A stretch of 64,000 bases of DNA from Flexivirga oryzae (GCF_014190805.1 NZ_JACHVQ010000001.1:434001-498000); one strand, 5' to 3'. Shown: positions 1-8,218, counted from the stretch's first letter. The notes: a model not told the origin generated them from the letters alone. Translations and numbers: made by a program.

Positions 1-100
1 ACGTGAACACCCAGACCGCCACCCACACGACGACGAGCGTCACGACGCGTTTGACCCAGGTGCGCATCGTCCGGTCCTCGCCGCCGTCCGGGCTCGTCAT
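1..100 (-). CDS. Membrane protein N-terminus, cut by window edge
   Basis: Only the first 33 codons are visible. The ATG at 100-98 overlaps the TGA of the upstream DUF4129 gene (ATGA), so the two are translationally coupled. The peptide begins with an acidic segment (MTSPDGGEDRT), then basic residues and a Val/Trp-rich stretch (VTLVVVWVAVWVF) that looks like a first membrane helix. In actinobacteria a DUF4350 or MoxR-type gene commonly follows DUF4129. The hydrophobic start favours a DUF4350-like membrane protein over MoxR, but this is inferred from context and the fragment is too short to assign. Confidence 0.55.
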   Translation of the reverse strand, partial: MTSPDGGEDRTMRTWVKRVVTLVVVWVAVWVFT

Positions 101-828
101 ACCCGCTCCTGCAGCGCTGCCGGCAGCGACCGGTGCAGGGCGCTCAGTGCGTCGACGGCGGACCGGCGGTCCTGCTCGGTGAGCGAGTGCGCGGAGAACC
201 TGGCCTCGCGGTAGAGCGCTCCGAGGGTGCGCAACGCCCGCCGGTCCACGTCGAGTGTGTCGAGGACGCGGATGGTCAGCTCGGCCGAGGTCTCGCTCGG
301 CCGACGTTCGACGCCCACCGACGCCACCGCACGCTCCAGGTCCACCCAGCAGGCGACGATGGCGTTGGACGGGACACCCTCCAGCAGTTGCTGCTGCTGC
401 CGCCGGGTGACCTCGCTGACCGCGTCGAGCAGAGCATCGTCGACCTCCGGCAACGGGCCTTCCCGCTGCACCTTCAGGCGGTGCCGCCAACGCTTGATCA
501 TCGCCCTGGCGATCGAGACGATCAGCACGAGGAGCACGCACAGTGCGAGGCCGAGCACGATGTCGAGGATGAGGGTGGAGAAGGCCTCAGCCCCTCGTTG
601 CATGGAGTTGCTGGTCGCCGGCGGCCCGCTGGCACCGGGTCCGGTCGGCGCCCGGAAGGTGCCGTAGGTGATGTGCAGGTTCGGATTGCGGTCGGGCGCC
701 TGCAGCACCGGCGGCCGGTTGGCCGTCGTGACGACGATGAGCACCATGAGTGCCAGGGCCGTCCCTGCTGCGACGAGCAGCATGCGACGGTCCGGCCCAC
801 GCGGTGTTCGGTCCTCCCCAGAACTCAC
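97..828 (-). CDS. DUF4129 domain membrane protein
   Basis: A 243-residue protein with a GTG start at 828-826 and GGAG about 6 bases upstream. Two membrane helices are visible, LLVAAGTALALMVLIVV near residues 16-33 and ILDIVLGLALCVLLVLIV near 87-105. The C-terminal 80 residues (TSAELTIRVLDTL, ALYREARFSAHSL) match the DUF4129 pattern. Such proteins sit in MoxR/DUF58/transglutaminase operons thought to act at the cell envelope; the biochemical role is unknown. An IS630 element begins 12 bases upstream of the start codon, so the ribosome site survives but the original promoter has been displaced. Expression now probably depends on the element or on read-through from it. Confidence 0.8.
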   Translation of the reverse strand: MSSGEDRTPRGPDRRMLLVAAGTALALMVLIVVTTANRPPVLQAPDRNPNLHITYGTFRAPTGPGASGPPATSNSMQRGAEAFSTLILDIVLGLALCVLLVLIVSIARAMIKRWRHRLKVQREGPLPEVDDALLDAVSEVTRRQQQQLLEGVPSNAIVACWVDLERAVASVGVERRPSETSAELTIRVLDTLDVDRRALRTLGALYREARFSAHSLTEQDRRSAVDALSALHRSLPAALQERV

Positions 829-837
829 CGCTCCAAC

Positions 838-1929
838 CTAGTGTCCTCCGTCCTTAATTCGTTGAAGAAACCTTCCGAGTGAGGCGAGGATCTCCTCGGC
901 GGTTTTGGTCCAGATGAATGGCTTCGGGTTCTTGTTCCAGGCCTTCGCCCACTCGCGTAGGTCTTTCTCCAGGGCTTGCACGCTGCGGTGGTCGGAGCGT
1001 TGCAGTAGGTCGCGGGTGACTTCGGCGAACAGTCTTTCGACCTGATTGATCCACGAGGAGTAGGTCGGGGTGAAGTGCATCTGAAAGCGGGGGTGAGCGG
1101 TCAACCACTTCTTGATGGTCGGGTGCTTGTGGGTGCCGTAGTTGTCGCAGATGACGTGCACGTCCAACCCGGCGGGCACGTTCTGGTCGATCGTGGCCAG
1201 GAACTTCTTGAACTCGGTGGCCCGATGGCGGCGGTGCGTCGCGGAGATGAGGGTGCCGTCGGCCACGTTCATCGCGGCGAACAAGGTGGTGGTGCCATGC
1301 CGCACGTAGTCGTGAGTACGGCGTTCGGGCATGCCCGGCATCATCGGGAACGCGGGTTGAGACCGCGCCAACGCCTGCACCTGACTCTTCTCATCGACGC
1401 TGAGAACAACGGCGGATTCGGGCGGGTCCAGGTACAGGCCGACGATGTCGTAGACCTTCTCCACGAACAACGGGTCATTGGACAGTTTGAACCCGTCGGC
1501 CCGGTGCGGTTGCAGCCCGAACGCTTTCCAGATCCGCCCGATCGTCGAGGGTGACAGCCCCGACTTCTCAGCCATCTTCGTCCGCGACCAGTGCGTCGCG
1601 TGCTCCGGTGTCGACTCCAACGTCGCGACCAGCACGTCCTCGACCTGCTCGGGCGTGATCGTCGCCGGCCGACCCGGCCGAGGCTCATCAACCAGCCCGT
1701 CCAAGCGGTGCTCAACGAACCGGGACCGCCACTTACCCACCGTCGGCTGACTGATCCCCAACCGGGCCGCGACCACCTTGTTCGTGTGCCCGTCCGCGCA
1801 CTCCAACACGATCCGCGACCGTAACGCCAACGCCTGCGACGACTTCCGCCGTCGAGCCCACCGACCCAACTGCTCACGCTCGCCAATCGTCAATTCCAAC
1901 AACACTTTTGGACGACCCGCAGAAGGCAT
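838..1929 (-). CDS. IS630-family DDE transposase
   Basis: A 363-residue transposase that cuts and joins the element ends at TA sites. The N-terminal half carries helix-turn-helix DNA-binding domains (ARLGISQPTVGKWRSRF near residues 55-71, then a second domain with GLSPSTIGRIWKAFG). The C-terminal RNase H-like domain holds the acidic triad D179 (SVDEKSQ), D262 (CDNYGTH) and E298 (NQVERLF), with the 35-residue D-E spacing typical of the family. The reading frame is undamaged. The last base of the element lies at 841, and the TAG stop (840-838) is made from the TA target duplication plus one host base, so the ORF is only closed by its insertion site. Confidence 0.93.
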   Translation of the reverse strand: MPSAGRPKVLLELTIGEREQLGRWARRRKSSQALALRSRIVLECADGHTNKVVAARLGISQPTVGKWRSRFVEHRLDGLVDEPRPGRPATITPEQVEDVLVATLESTPEHATHWSRTKMAEKSGLSPSTIGRIWKAFGLQPHRADGFKLSNDPLFVEKVYDIVGLYLDPPESAVVLSVDEKSQVQALARSQPAFPMMPGMPERRTHDYVRHGTTTLFAAMNVADGTLISATHRRHRATEFKKFLATIDQNVPAGLDVHVICDNYGTHKHPTIKKWLTAHPRFQMHFTPTYSSWINQVERLFAEVTRDLLQRSDHRSVQALEKDLREWAKAWNKNPKPFIWTKTAEEILASLGRFLQRIKDGGH

Positions 1930-1973
1930 ACCCCATCATACCAATTATTCAATGAATTTACGGCGGACGACAC
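841..1973 (-). mobile_element. Complete IS630-family insertion sequence
   Basis: A 1,133-bp element with imperfect terminal inverted repeats at 841-866 and 1948-1973; 21 of the 26 terminal bases match (outer ends GTGTC...TTGAA). It is flanked by the dinucleotide TA at 839-840 and 1974-1975, the target duplication expected of the IS630/Tc1 superfamily. It carries one uninterrupted transposase gene. It lies between the valS stop and the DUF4129 start, in the same orientation as both. An intact ORF, matching ends and intact TA duplication suggest a recent, possibly still mobile insertion. Confidence 0.93.
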
Positions 1974-2059
1974 TAGAACGCAACGGGTGCGCGTGTTGCG
2001 GAAAGCTACGGTTTCGTTACGACCACGTCGCTACTGTCGTCACTTCCTCGCCGGCCCGG

Positions 2060-4774
2060 CTACTTCTTGCGCGGGGGCGGTGGCACCAGCTGGACGTCGC
2101 GCACCTCGAGGGCGTCGGAGTCGTCATACGCCAACTCTCCGGTGAGCTTGCCGGCAGCGCGCAGATCCGACTCGGACGCCCGCACCAGCTGTTGCAGGTC
2201 GGCCGGCGCGGCGAGCGTCAGCGCGGTCACCTCGGCACGCATGCCGAGCTTGGCATCGGACTTCGCCTTACGTATGCCGGCCAGCGCCTCACCGACCACC
2301 TGCAGGGCCGCCGGGTCGCCGGTCGCCGGGCCGCACTCGTCCGGGGTCGGCCAGGACGCGCGGTGCACGGTGTCCTCGTGCCACCAGGACCAGACCTCCT
2401 CGGTCGAGTAGGGCAAGAACGGTGCGAACAAACGCAATTGGACGTCGAGCGCGATCCGCAGCGCGGCACGCGCGCTCGCCGCAGCGGCCTCGCCCTGCCC
2501 GCCGTACGCACGGTCCTTGACCAGCTCGATGTAGTCGTCGCAGAACGTCCAGAAGAACGCCTCGGTCAGCTCCAGGCTGCGGGTGTAGTCCCACGCCTCG
2601 AAGTGCTTGGTCGCCTGCTCGACCAGGGTGCGCAGGCCGGACAGGAGCGCCAGGTCAAGGGGCTCGGTGACCGCGTCGGCGAGGTCACCATCGACGCTAC
2701 CCATCATTTGGTCGGCCCTCTGGCCCTCGGTCCGGGCCTCGCTGCGCTCGTTTCCTCCCTCGGGTCGGGCCTCGATGAACAGCGCGAACTTGCTCGCGTT
2801 GAGCAGCTTCATCGCCAGGCGTCGGCCGACCTTCATCTGGCTCTCGTCGTAGGCAGCATCCATCCCGAGACGGCCCGACGCCGCCCAGTAACGCACCGCG
2901 TCGGCGCTGTGCTGGGTCAGCACGTCCTCCGGGGTGACCGCGTTGCCCTTGGACTTGGACATCTTCTTGCGGTCGGGGTCGAGGATCCAGCCGTTGATGG
3001 CGGCATCGGACCACGGCACGGTGTCGTGCTCGAAATGGCTGCGCACCACGGTCGCGAAGAGCCAGGTGCGGATGATGTCGTGCCCCTGCGGGCGCATGTC
3101 CATCGGGAAGATCTTCGCGAAGAGCTCGTCGTCGTTGCGCTCACCGGCGTTGCTCGCCACCGGCCACCCGGTCGCGATCTGCGGGCTCAGCGAGGAGGTG
3201 GCCCAGGTGTCCATGATATCCGGGTCGCCGATGAATCCCCCTGCCACGCCACGCTGTTCGGCGGTGTAGCCAGGCGGCACATCGGTTGCCGGGTCCACCG
3301 GCAGGGTGTCGACCGCTGCCGCGATGGGGCGCTCATGGTCGGGCTCGCCGTCCGCGTCCAGCGAATACCAGATCGGGAACGGCACGCCGAAGAAGCGCTG
3401 CCGGCTGATCAGCCAGTCGCCGTTGAGGCCGTCCACCCAGTTGGTGTAGCGGCTGCGCATGAACGCCGGGTGGAAGTCGATCTCCTCGCCGCGCGCCACC
3501 AGTGCCTTGCGCAGGTCCGCGTCGCGTCCGCCGTTGGTGAGGTACCACTGGCGGGAGGTCACGATCTCCAGCGGCTTGTCGCCCTTCTCGAAGAAGTTCG
3601 CCTTGCGCTGGGTCGGCTTGGGTTCACCGTCCAGGTCGCCGGACTCGCGCAGCGCGTCCACGACCGCGCTGCGGGCGGAGAAGACGGTCTTGCTGGCGAG
3701 CTGCCCGGCATACAACTGCTCGCCGGGGCCGCCGGCGATCCAGGCCGGCGTCTCACCCTGCAACCGGCCGTTACGGGTGATGATCGACCGGGTCGGCAGC
3801 TGCAGCTCGCGCCACCAGGTCACGTCGGTGAGATCGCCGAAGGTGCAGCACATGGCGATGCCGGCCCCCTTGTCGGGCTCGGCCAGCCGGTGCGCCACCA
3901 CCGGGATCTCGACGCCGAAAAGCGGTGAGGTCACCGTGGAACCGAACAGCGACTGGTAGCGCTCGTCATCCGGGTGAGCGATCAGCGCCACGCACGCGGG
4001 GATCAGCTCGGGGCGGGTCGTCTCGATGTAGACCTTGTCGCCGCCGTGATGGAAGGCCACCCGGTGGAAGGCACCCGGGTAGTCGCGTGCCTCCAGCTCC
4101 GCCTGGGCGACGGCGGACTGGAACGTCACGTCCCACAGGCCCGGTGCCTCGGCCTGGTAGGCCTCGCCGCGCTCCAGGTTGTGCAGGAACGCCTGCTGCG
4201 CCACCGCGCGGGAGCGGTCGTCGATGGTGCGGTAGGTCTGCGCCCAGTCCACCGACACCCCGAGACGGCGGAAGAGCGACTCGAAGGCCACCTCGTCCTC
4301 GGCGGTCAGCTCCTCACACAGCGGGATGAAGTTGGCGCGGCTGATCGGCACCTGGTCGGCCGCCTTCACCGACTTGCCCTCGGCACCGCGCAGCGGTGGG
4401 GTGAAGTCGGGGTCGTATGCCGCAGAGTGGTCGCCGCGCACGCCGTAGTAGTTCTGCACCCGGCGCTCGGTCGGCAGGCCGTTGTCGTCCCAGCCGAGGG
4501 GGTAGAAGACCTCTTTACCCTGCATCCGCTGGTAGCGCGCCACCACGTCGGTGTGCGTGTAACCGAACACGTGACCCACGTGCAGGCTGCCGCTCGCGGT
4601 CGGCGGCGGCGTGTCGATGGAGAACACCTGCTCGCGCGGCAGCGACAGGGCGCGCTCGCGGTCGAACCGGTAGGTGTTCTGCTCCCGCCATACCGCAGTC
4701 CACTTGTCCTCCAAGCCGTCCACGGTCGGCTTGTCGGGGATCTGTGGGGTGCTGCGGTCGGCGGGTTCAGTCAT
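2060..4774 (-). CDS. valS: Valine--tRNA ligase
   Basis: Class I aminoacyl-tRNA synthetase that charges tRNA-Val in the cytoplasm. The HIGH-type motif is HVGHVFG near residue 65 and KMSKS is exact (KKMSKSKGN near 600). Zinc-type editing and anticodon-binding regions follow in normal order. The length, 904 residues from the ATG at 4774, is normal for actinobacteria; an alternative ATG at 4783 adds MCD, and the GGGAT upstream fits either start. After the KMSKS region, around residues 670-690, there is an Arg/Glu/Gly-rich stretch encoded by an imperfect 18-base direct repeat that looks like a tolerated in-frame insertion. The gene appears to be transcribed alone; the next gene downstream lies beyond the IS element. 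Confidence 0.97.
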   Translation of the reverse strand: MTEPADRSTPQIPDKPTVDGLEDKWTAVWREQNTYRFDRERALSLPREQVFSIDTPPPTASGSLHVGHVFGYTHTDVVARYQRMQGKEVFYPLGWDDNGLPTERRVQNYYGVRGDHSAAYDPDFTPPLRGAEGKSVKAADQVPISRANFIPLCEELTAEDEVAFESLFRRLGVSVDWAQTYRTIDDRSRAVAQQAFLHNLERGEAYQAEAPGLWDVTFQSAVAQAELEARDYPGAFHRVAFHHGGDKVYIETTRPELIPACVALIAHPDDERYQSLFGSTVTSPLFGVEIPVVAHRLAEPDKGAGIAMCCTFGDLTDVTWWRELQLPTRSIITRNGRLQGETPAWIAGGPGEQLYAGQLASKTVFSARSAVVDALRESGDLDGEPKPTQRKANFFEKGDKPLEIVTSRQWYLTNGGRDADLRKALVARGEEIDFHPAFMRSRYTNWVDGLNGDWLISRQRFFGVPFPIWYSLDADGEPDHERPIAAAVDTLPVDPATDVPPGYTAEQRGVAGGFIGDPDIMDTWATSSLSPQIATGWPVASNAGERNDDELFAKIFPMDMRPQGHDIIRTWLFATVVRSHFEHDTVPWSDAAINGWILDPDRKKMSKSKGNAVTPEDVLTQHSADAVRYWAASGRLGMDAAYDESQMKVGRRLAMKLLNASKFALFIEARPEGGNERSEARTEGQRADQMMGSVDGDLADAVTEPLDLALLSGLRTLVEQATKHFEAWDYTRSLELTEAFFWTFCDDYIELVKDRAYGGQGEAAAASARAALRIALDVQLRLFAPFLPYSTEEVWSWWHEDTVHRASWPTPDECGPATGDPAALQVVGEALAGIRKAKSDAKLGMRAEVTALTLAAPADLQQLVRASESDLRAAGKLTGELAYDDSDALEVRDVQLVPPPPRKK
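2724..2774. repeat. 18-base direct repeat with 15-base core, inside valS
   Basis: CCCTCGGTCCGGGCCTCG at 2724-2741 is repeated with two changes at 2757-2774, separated by CTGCGCTCGTTTCCT. It adds an in-frame charged segment to ValRS. The core resembles the TCGTTCCTC loop of the hairpin elements at 22692, 27580 and 40208, so it may be a decayed relative; that link is inference. Confidence 0.6.
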
Positions 4775-4839
4775 GTCGCACATGATCCCATCCGGCTGCG
4801 CCGACTGCCCAATCGGTTTCGTCGTATGGCGCCCGCGCC

Positions 4840-4910
4840 CACCCTGACGGCCGGATTCACGATTGACGGCGGAATTCGGCCGTCAATCGTGAATAGCGCC
4901 GTCAGAGTGG
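4840..4910. repeat. Long imperfect palindrome (REP-like), copy 1
   Basis: A palindrome of about 70 bases centred on GAATTC. Its outer arms CTGACGG and CCGTCAG and inner arms GATTCACGATTGACGG and CCGTCAATCGTGAAT pair with each other. About 61 bases align with the element at 49240-49299 with few differences, so this is a dispersed family. It lies between the valS 5' end and an acetyltransferase remnant, whose last codons and stop fall inside it. Confidence 0.85.
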
Positions 4911-5089
4911 GGCCGGAGCAGCGAGTACATGAGCAGGTCCACCCGCCGACCGCCGATCTCCTCATGACTGCGCAGCAGGCCTTCCCGTTCGAAGCCGGCG
5001 GCCTCGGCGGTCCGGATCGAGGCGAGGTTCCAGGGCTCGATGCGTGCCTCCAGCCGGTATGACGGGCGCCCGCCGCGGCGCGCGGTCAT
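4883..5089 (-). pseudogene. C-terminal remnant of a RimJ/RimL-type GNAT acetyltransferase
   Basis: A 68-residue ORF whose middle (EPWNLASIRTAEAAGFEREG) is the conserved C-terminal part of GNAT N-acetyltransferases of the RimJ/RimL group. Full-length members are about 170-190 residues, so the acetyl-CoA-binding core and N-terminus are missing. An in-frame TGA lies two codons before the ATG, so it does not extend upstream, and the next 25 bases already belong to the divergent NTF2-like gene. The final residues and stop codon come from the palindrome at 4840-4910. It reads as a deletion remnant and is unlikely to be functional. Confidence 0.75.
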
Positions 5090-5114
5090 TCGTCACTCGC
5101 CTATGGTGCGGGCC

Positions 5115-5489
5115 ATGACGGTCCTGGACTCACGCACCCTGCTGGAAAGACACGTCGCGGCGTTCAACGACCGCGACGTCCTCGGGCTGTTGGGCGACCT
5201 CGCCGAGGACGCCGAGTGGGTGACCGGGAAGTACAGCTGCCGCGGGCACGCCGAGTTGCGAGAGCTCTTCGAGGGAGCGTTCGACGCGGTCGTTCCCCGG
5301 CTCGAGGTCGTGCGGGTGGTCCCGGCTGGCGACGTCGTGGCTGCCGAACTGGTCGAGCACATGCTGCTCGACGGGCACCCGATGTCCGCTGCGATCGCCG
5401 GGTTCTACGCCGTGCGCGACGGCCGCATCGCGAAGGTCAAGATCTACCGGGAAGGCAGCGCCGACATACCCGGGCACGATGGCGAGTGA
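5115..5489 (+). CDS. NTF2/SnoaL-like small protein
   Basis: A 124-residue protein with the SnoaL/nuclear-transport-factor-2 fold pattern: an N-terminal helix (LLERHVAAFNDRDVLGLLGDLAEDAEW) and a C-terminal strand pair ending GFYAVRDGRIAKVKIYREG. Family members are small cone-shaped enzymes or ligand binders with diverse activities, so no substrate can be named. The ATG at 5115 is preceded by TATGGT at 5102-5107 and has no ribosome site, which fits leaderless transcription; an in-frame ATG at 5103 overlaps that hexamer and is less likely. It is divergent from the acetyltransferase remnant. Confidence 0.75.
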   Translation: MTVLDSRTLLERHVAAFNDRDVLGLLGDLAEDAEWVTGKYSCRGHAELRELFEGAFDAVVPRLEVVRVVPAGDVVAAELVEHMLLDGHPMSAAIAGFYAVRDGRIAKVKIYREGSADIPGHDGE

Positions 5490-5584
5490 GTCACCGCACG
5501 GTGGGCAATGCCGCAGATTCCTCGTGGCGGGCGATACGGTCGTGCTTGTCCAGACCGACGCCGGAACACCAGTGGAGTCATCAA

Positions 5585-6172
5585 ATGCCCGACCCGATTG
5601 CGGTGCAGCAGTTCATCGACACCTTCCCGCCCGACGCCGGCGCGCGCGTTCCCAGCGACGACTTCCTGACGTATGGCGAAGGGCGTCTCCCCAGTGCGGT
5701 GCTCGAGCTCTGGCGCACGCACGGTCTCGGCTGGTACGGCGGCGGTCGCGTCGCGCTGGTCGATCCCGGCACGTGGATGCCGACCCTGCAGACCTGGTTC
5801 GGGTCGGCCGTCGGCAGCATTCCGTTCGCGGTCACCAGCTTCGGGCACGTCTACCACTACGACCAGGTCGACGGGCACGACCGGATCCAGTGCCTCGACC
5901 CGCACTTCCAGCACAACGCGGTGGTCTCGGAGGACGGCACGACGTTCTTCACCGACCACCTGACCGGGTCCAACTCGCACCCGGCCGACCTGCGCGAACT
6001 GCACAAGGCCGCCGTCGGGGCGCAGGGCGAGCTGGGTGCGGACGAGATCTTCTACTTCGAACCGATCCTCGCCCTGGGCGGCCAGGTCAACCTGGACAAT
6101 CTGGCCAAGGGCAACGGCCCGGAACACGTCAGCGACATACACCAACGGATCGCGGCCAGCCGCCAGCAGTAG
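5585..6172 (+). CDS. GAD-like/Tdi1-type immunity domain protein
   Basis: A 195-residue soluble protein. The first 70 residues (TYGEGRLPSAVLELWRTHGL followed by WYGGGRVALVDPG) match the GAD-related domain, and the rest matches the C-terminal domain of the type VI immunity protein Tdi1 family. Known relatives neutralise DNase or related toxins, and many sit alone in genomes as orphan immunity genes. GGAG lies 8 bases before the ATG. No toxin gene is adjacent and no type VI secretion genes are in the window, so any defensive role against kin or foreign effectors is inference. The gene ends 198 bases before a convergent monooxygenase; the gap holds a nested hairpin and a minisatellite. Confidence 0.7.
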   Translation: MPDPIAVQQFIDTFPPDAGARVPSDDFLTYGEGRLPSAVLELWRTHGLGWYGGGRVALVDPGTWMPTLQTWFGSAVGSIPFAVTSFGHVYHYDQVDGHDRIQCLDPHFQHNAVVSEDGTTFFTDHLTGSNSHPADLRELHKAAVGAQGELGADEIFYFEPILALGGQVNLDNLAKGNGPEHVSDIHQRIAASRQQ

Positions 6173-6182
6173 CCCCCACCCG

Positions 6183-6286
6183 ACCGACAGGCTCAGCAAC
6201 GCACCCAGAGGCCCAGCACTTCGGGCGGAAACCGGGCGAATCCGCTCGAACTACTGAGCCTCTGGGCCGTAAGTGGGCCTGTCGGT
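6183..6286. terminator. Nested long hairpin in convergent gap (family member 1)
   Basis: The outer arms ACCGACAGGCTCA (6183-6195) and TGGGCCTGTCGGT (6274-6286) pair with one mismatch. The inner arms CCCAGAGGCCCAG (6204-6216) and CTGAGCCTCTGGG (6254-6266) do the same. It lies between convergent genes and probably acts as a bidirectional terminator, although no U-run follows. Related elements lie at 29195-29286 and 39117-39209. Confidence 0.65.
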
Positions 6287-6313
6287 GTGTGAGGGGTGGG
6301 TCGTCCCGTGATC

Positions 6314-6373
6314 GAGACGCGGCCACTCGAGACGCGGCCACTCGAGACGCGGCCACTCGAGACGCGGCCACTA
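6314..6373. repeat. 15-base tandem repeat, 4 copies, spanning the monooxygenase stop
   Basis: Four head-to-tail copies of GAGACGCGGCCACTC. The last copy ends CTA instead of CTC, and that base is what creates the TAG stop of the minus-strand monooxygenase gene. With the consensus base the frame would continue through the array. Confidence 0.9.
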
Positions 6374-8218
6374 GCGCAGGTGGTGGACCTCCTGCAGGCC
6401 GTAGACGGGGGTCGGGATGCCCTCGTAGCGCGCCTTCAACTGCAGCGCCAGGTAGAGCGAGTAGTGCCGTGACTGGTGCAGGTTGCCGCCGTGGAACCAC
6501 AGCGCCTCCTGCTGGGTGGGCTTCCACATGTTGCGCTGTTCGCCCTCCCACGGACCGGGGTCCTTGGTGGTGTCGGAGCCGAGGCCCCACACCTTGCCGA
6601 CCTTGTCCGCGGTCTCCTGGTCGATGATGTCCGCGACCCAGCCGTTCATCGAGCCGTAGCCGGTGGCGTAGACGACCAGATCCGCGGGCAGTTCGGTGCC
6701 GTCCTCCAGCACCACGGAGTTCTTGGTGAGGTGGTCGACGTTGCCGTGCGCCAGCTTCACCTTGCCGTCGCAGACCAGCTCGGCGGCGCCCACGTCGATG
6801 TAGTAGCCGGAGCCGCGCCGCAGGTACTTCATGAACAGGCCGGAGCCGTCATCGCCCCAATCGTGTTGGAAACCGACCTTTTCCAGCCGGTCGTAGAAGT
6901 CCTTGTCGCGCTCGGCCATCTTCTCGTAGAGCGGGATCTGGAACTCGTGCATGATCCGGTAGGGCAGCGACGCGAAGATCATGTCGGCCTTGTCCGTGGT
7001 CACCCCGGACGCGACCGCACGCTCGGAATAGAGGTCCCCGAGCCCGATGTCCATCAGCGACGCCGACTTCACGATGTGCGTGGAGGAACGCTGCACCATC
7101 GTCACGTCCGCATCGTGCTCCCACAACGCACCGCAGATGTCGTGCGCGGAGTTGTTGGAGCCGATGACGACGACCTTCTTGCCGGTGTACGCCTCCGGGC
7201 CGGGGTGCTGGCTGGAGTGCTGCTGCTCGCCCTCGAAGACGTCCATGCCCGGGAAGCTGGGCAGGTTGGGCTTGCCCGACATACCCGTCGCGAAGACCAG
7301 TTGCTTGGGTTCGAGGACGATCTCCTCGCCGTCCTTGTCCACCACGACCCGCCAGGTCTTGGTGTCCTCGTCGAAGGTGGCGGAGGTGACCGTCGAGCGG
7401 GTCCAGTAGGGCACGTCCATGACCCGGGTGTACATCTCCAGCCAGTCGCCGATCTTGTCCTTCGGCGCGAACACCGGCCAGTTCGGCGGGAACTGCAGGT
7501 AGGGCAGGTGGTCGTACCAGACCGGGTCGTGCAGGCACAGGCTCTTGTACCGGCCCCGCCACTGGTCACCCGGGCGGTCGTGCTTGTCGAGGACGACGTG
7601 CGGCACCTTCAGTTGCCGCAGCCGGGCACCGAGGGCGATACCGCCCTGGCCGCCGCCGATCACCACGACGTACGGCTGCTGGCTGCGGCCGAGGTTTGCT
7701 TCCTCGTCCTGCTTCTTCTCCAGCCACGACTTCCGGCCGCGGGCCAGCTGGTGCTCGACGCCCTGCGGGCGGCGGGTGCCCTGGTTCTCCTCGTGCCCCT
7801 TCAGCTCACGCAGGCTGGTCAGCAGCGTCCAGGCGCGGGTCTCGCCGTCCTCCTCCTTCAGCCGCAGGTGGCCCTTGGCGCGCCCGACCGCGGTCTCGAA
7901 GGTGATCCAGCACTCGGTGACACCACCTGCCTCGGTGGGTTCCTCGCTGAGTGCCCAGTCGGCCGGGTCAGTCGTGTCGAGGGTGTGCTGCAGCAGGTTG
8001 TGTATGCCGTCCCGGCCCTCCGCGGTGCGGATGTTCCAGGTGAACGACACCAGGTCGCGCCAGAAGCTCTGGGTCGCGAACAGGCCGGTGGCGGTGTCGA
8101 TGTCCCGGGCGCGCAGCGCGGCATCGAAGTCGGCCAGCCAGGCCTCGGCGCGTTGCCGAGGGGTGAGGGGGGTGGTGGTGTCCGCGGTCAGGGTCTGCGG
8201 ATCCAGCGTGTCGGTCAT
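6371..8218 (-). CDS. FAD-dependent monooxygenase with N-terminal NTF2-like domain
   Basis: A 615-residue protein. Residues 1-140 resemble a SnoaL/NTF2-like domain. The rest is a class B flavin monooxygenase (FMO/YUCCA type) with the FAD motif VVIGGGQGGIALGAR, the FMO signature region FEGEQQHSSQH, and the NADPH motif VVVIGSNNSAHD with Asn replacing the usual glycine. Such enzymes insert one oxygen atom from O2 into soft nucleophiles or ketones; the substrate is unknown. The ATG at 8218 is preceded by AAGGA. The gene is divergent from a GAF-domain regulator, with 120 bases of shared control region, which suggests substrate-induced expression. Its stop codon lies in a minisatellite. Confidence 0.88.
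   Translation of the reverse strand: MTDTLDPQTLTADTTTPLTPRQRAEAWLADFDAALRARDIDTATGLFATQSFWRDLVSFTWNIRTAEGRDGIHNLLQHTLDTTDPADWALSEEPTEAGGVTECWITFETAVGRAKGHLRLKEEDGETRAWTLLTSLRELKGHEENQGTRRPQGVEHQLARGRKSWLEKKQDEEANLGRSQQPYVVVIGGGQGGIALGARLRQLKVPHVVLDKHDRPGDQWRGRYKSLCLHDPVWYDHLPYLQFPPNWPVFAPKDKIGDWLEMYTRVMDVPYWTRSTVTSATFDEDTKTWRVVVDKDGEEIVLEPKQLVFATGMSGKPNLPSFPGMDVFEGEQQHSSQHPGPEAYTGKKVVVIGSNNSAHDICGALWEHDADVTMVQRSSTHIVKSASLMDIGLGDLYSERAVASGVTTDKADMIFASLPYRIMHEFQIPLYEKMAERDKDFYDRLEKVGFQHDWGDDGSGLFMKYLRRGSGYYIDVGAAELVCDGKVKLAHGNVDHLTKNSVVLEDGTELPADLVVYATGYGSMNGWVADIIDQETADKVGKVWGLGSDTTKDPGPWEGEQRNMWKPTQQEALWFHGGNLHQSRHYSLYLALQLKARYEGIPTPVYGLQEVHHLR

Noticed and set aside
1778..3928. Long plus-strand frame antisense to valS
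   Set aside because: Shadow of the valS codon pattern; valS has both class I signatures and full length.
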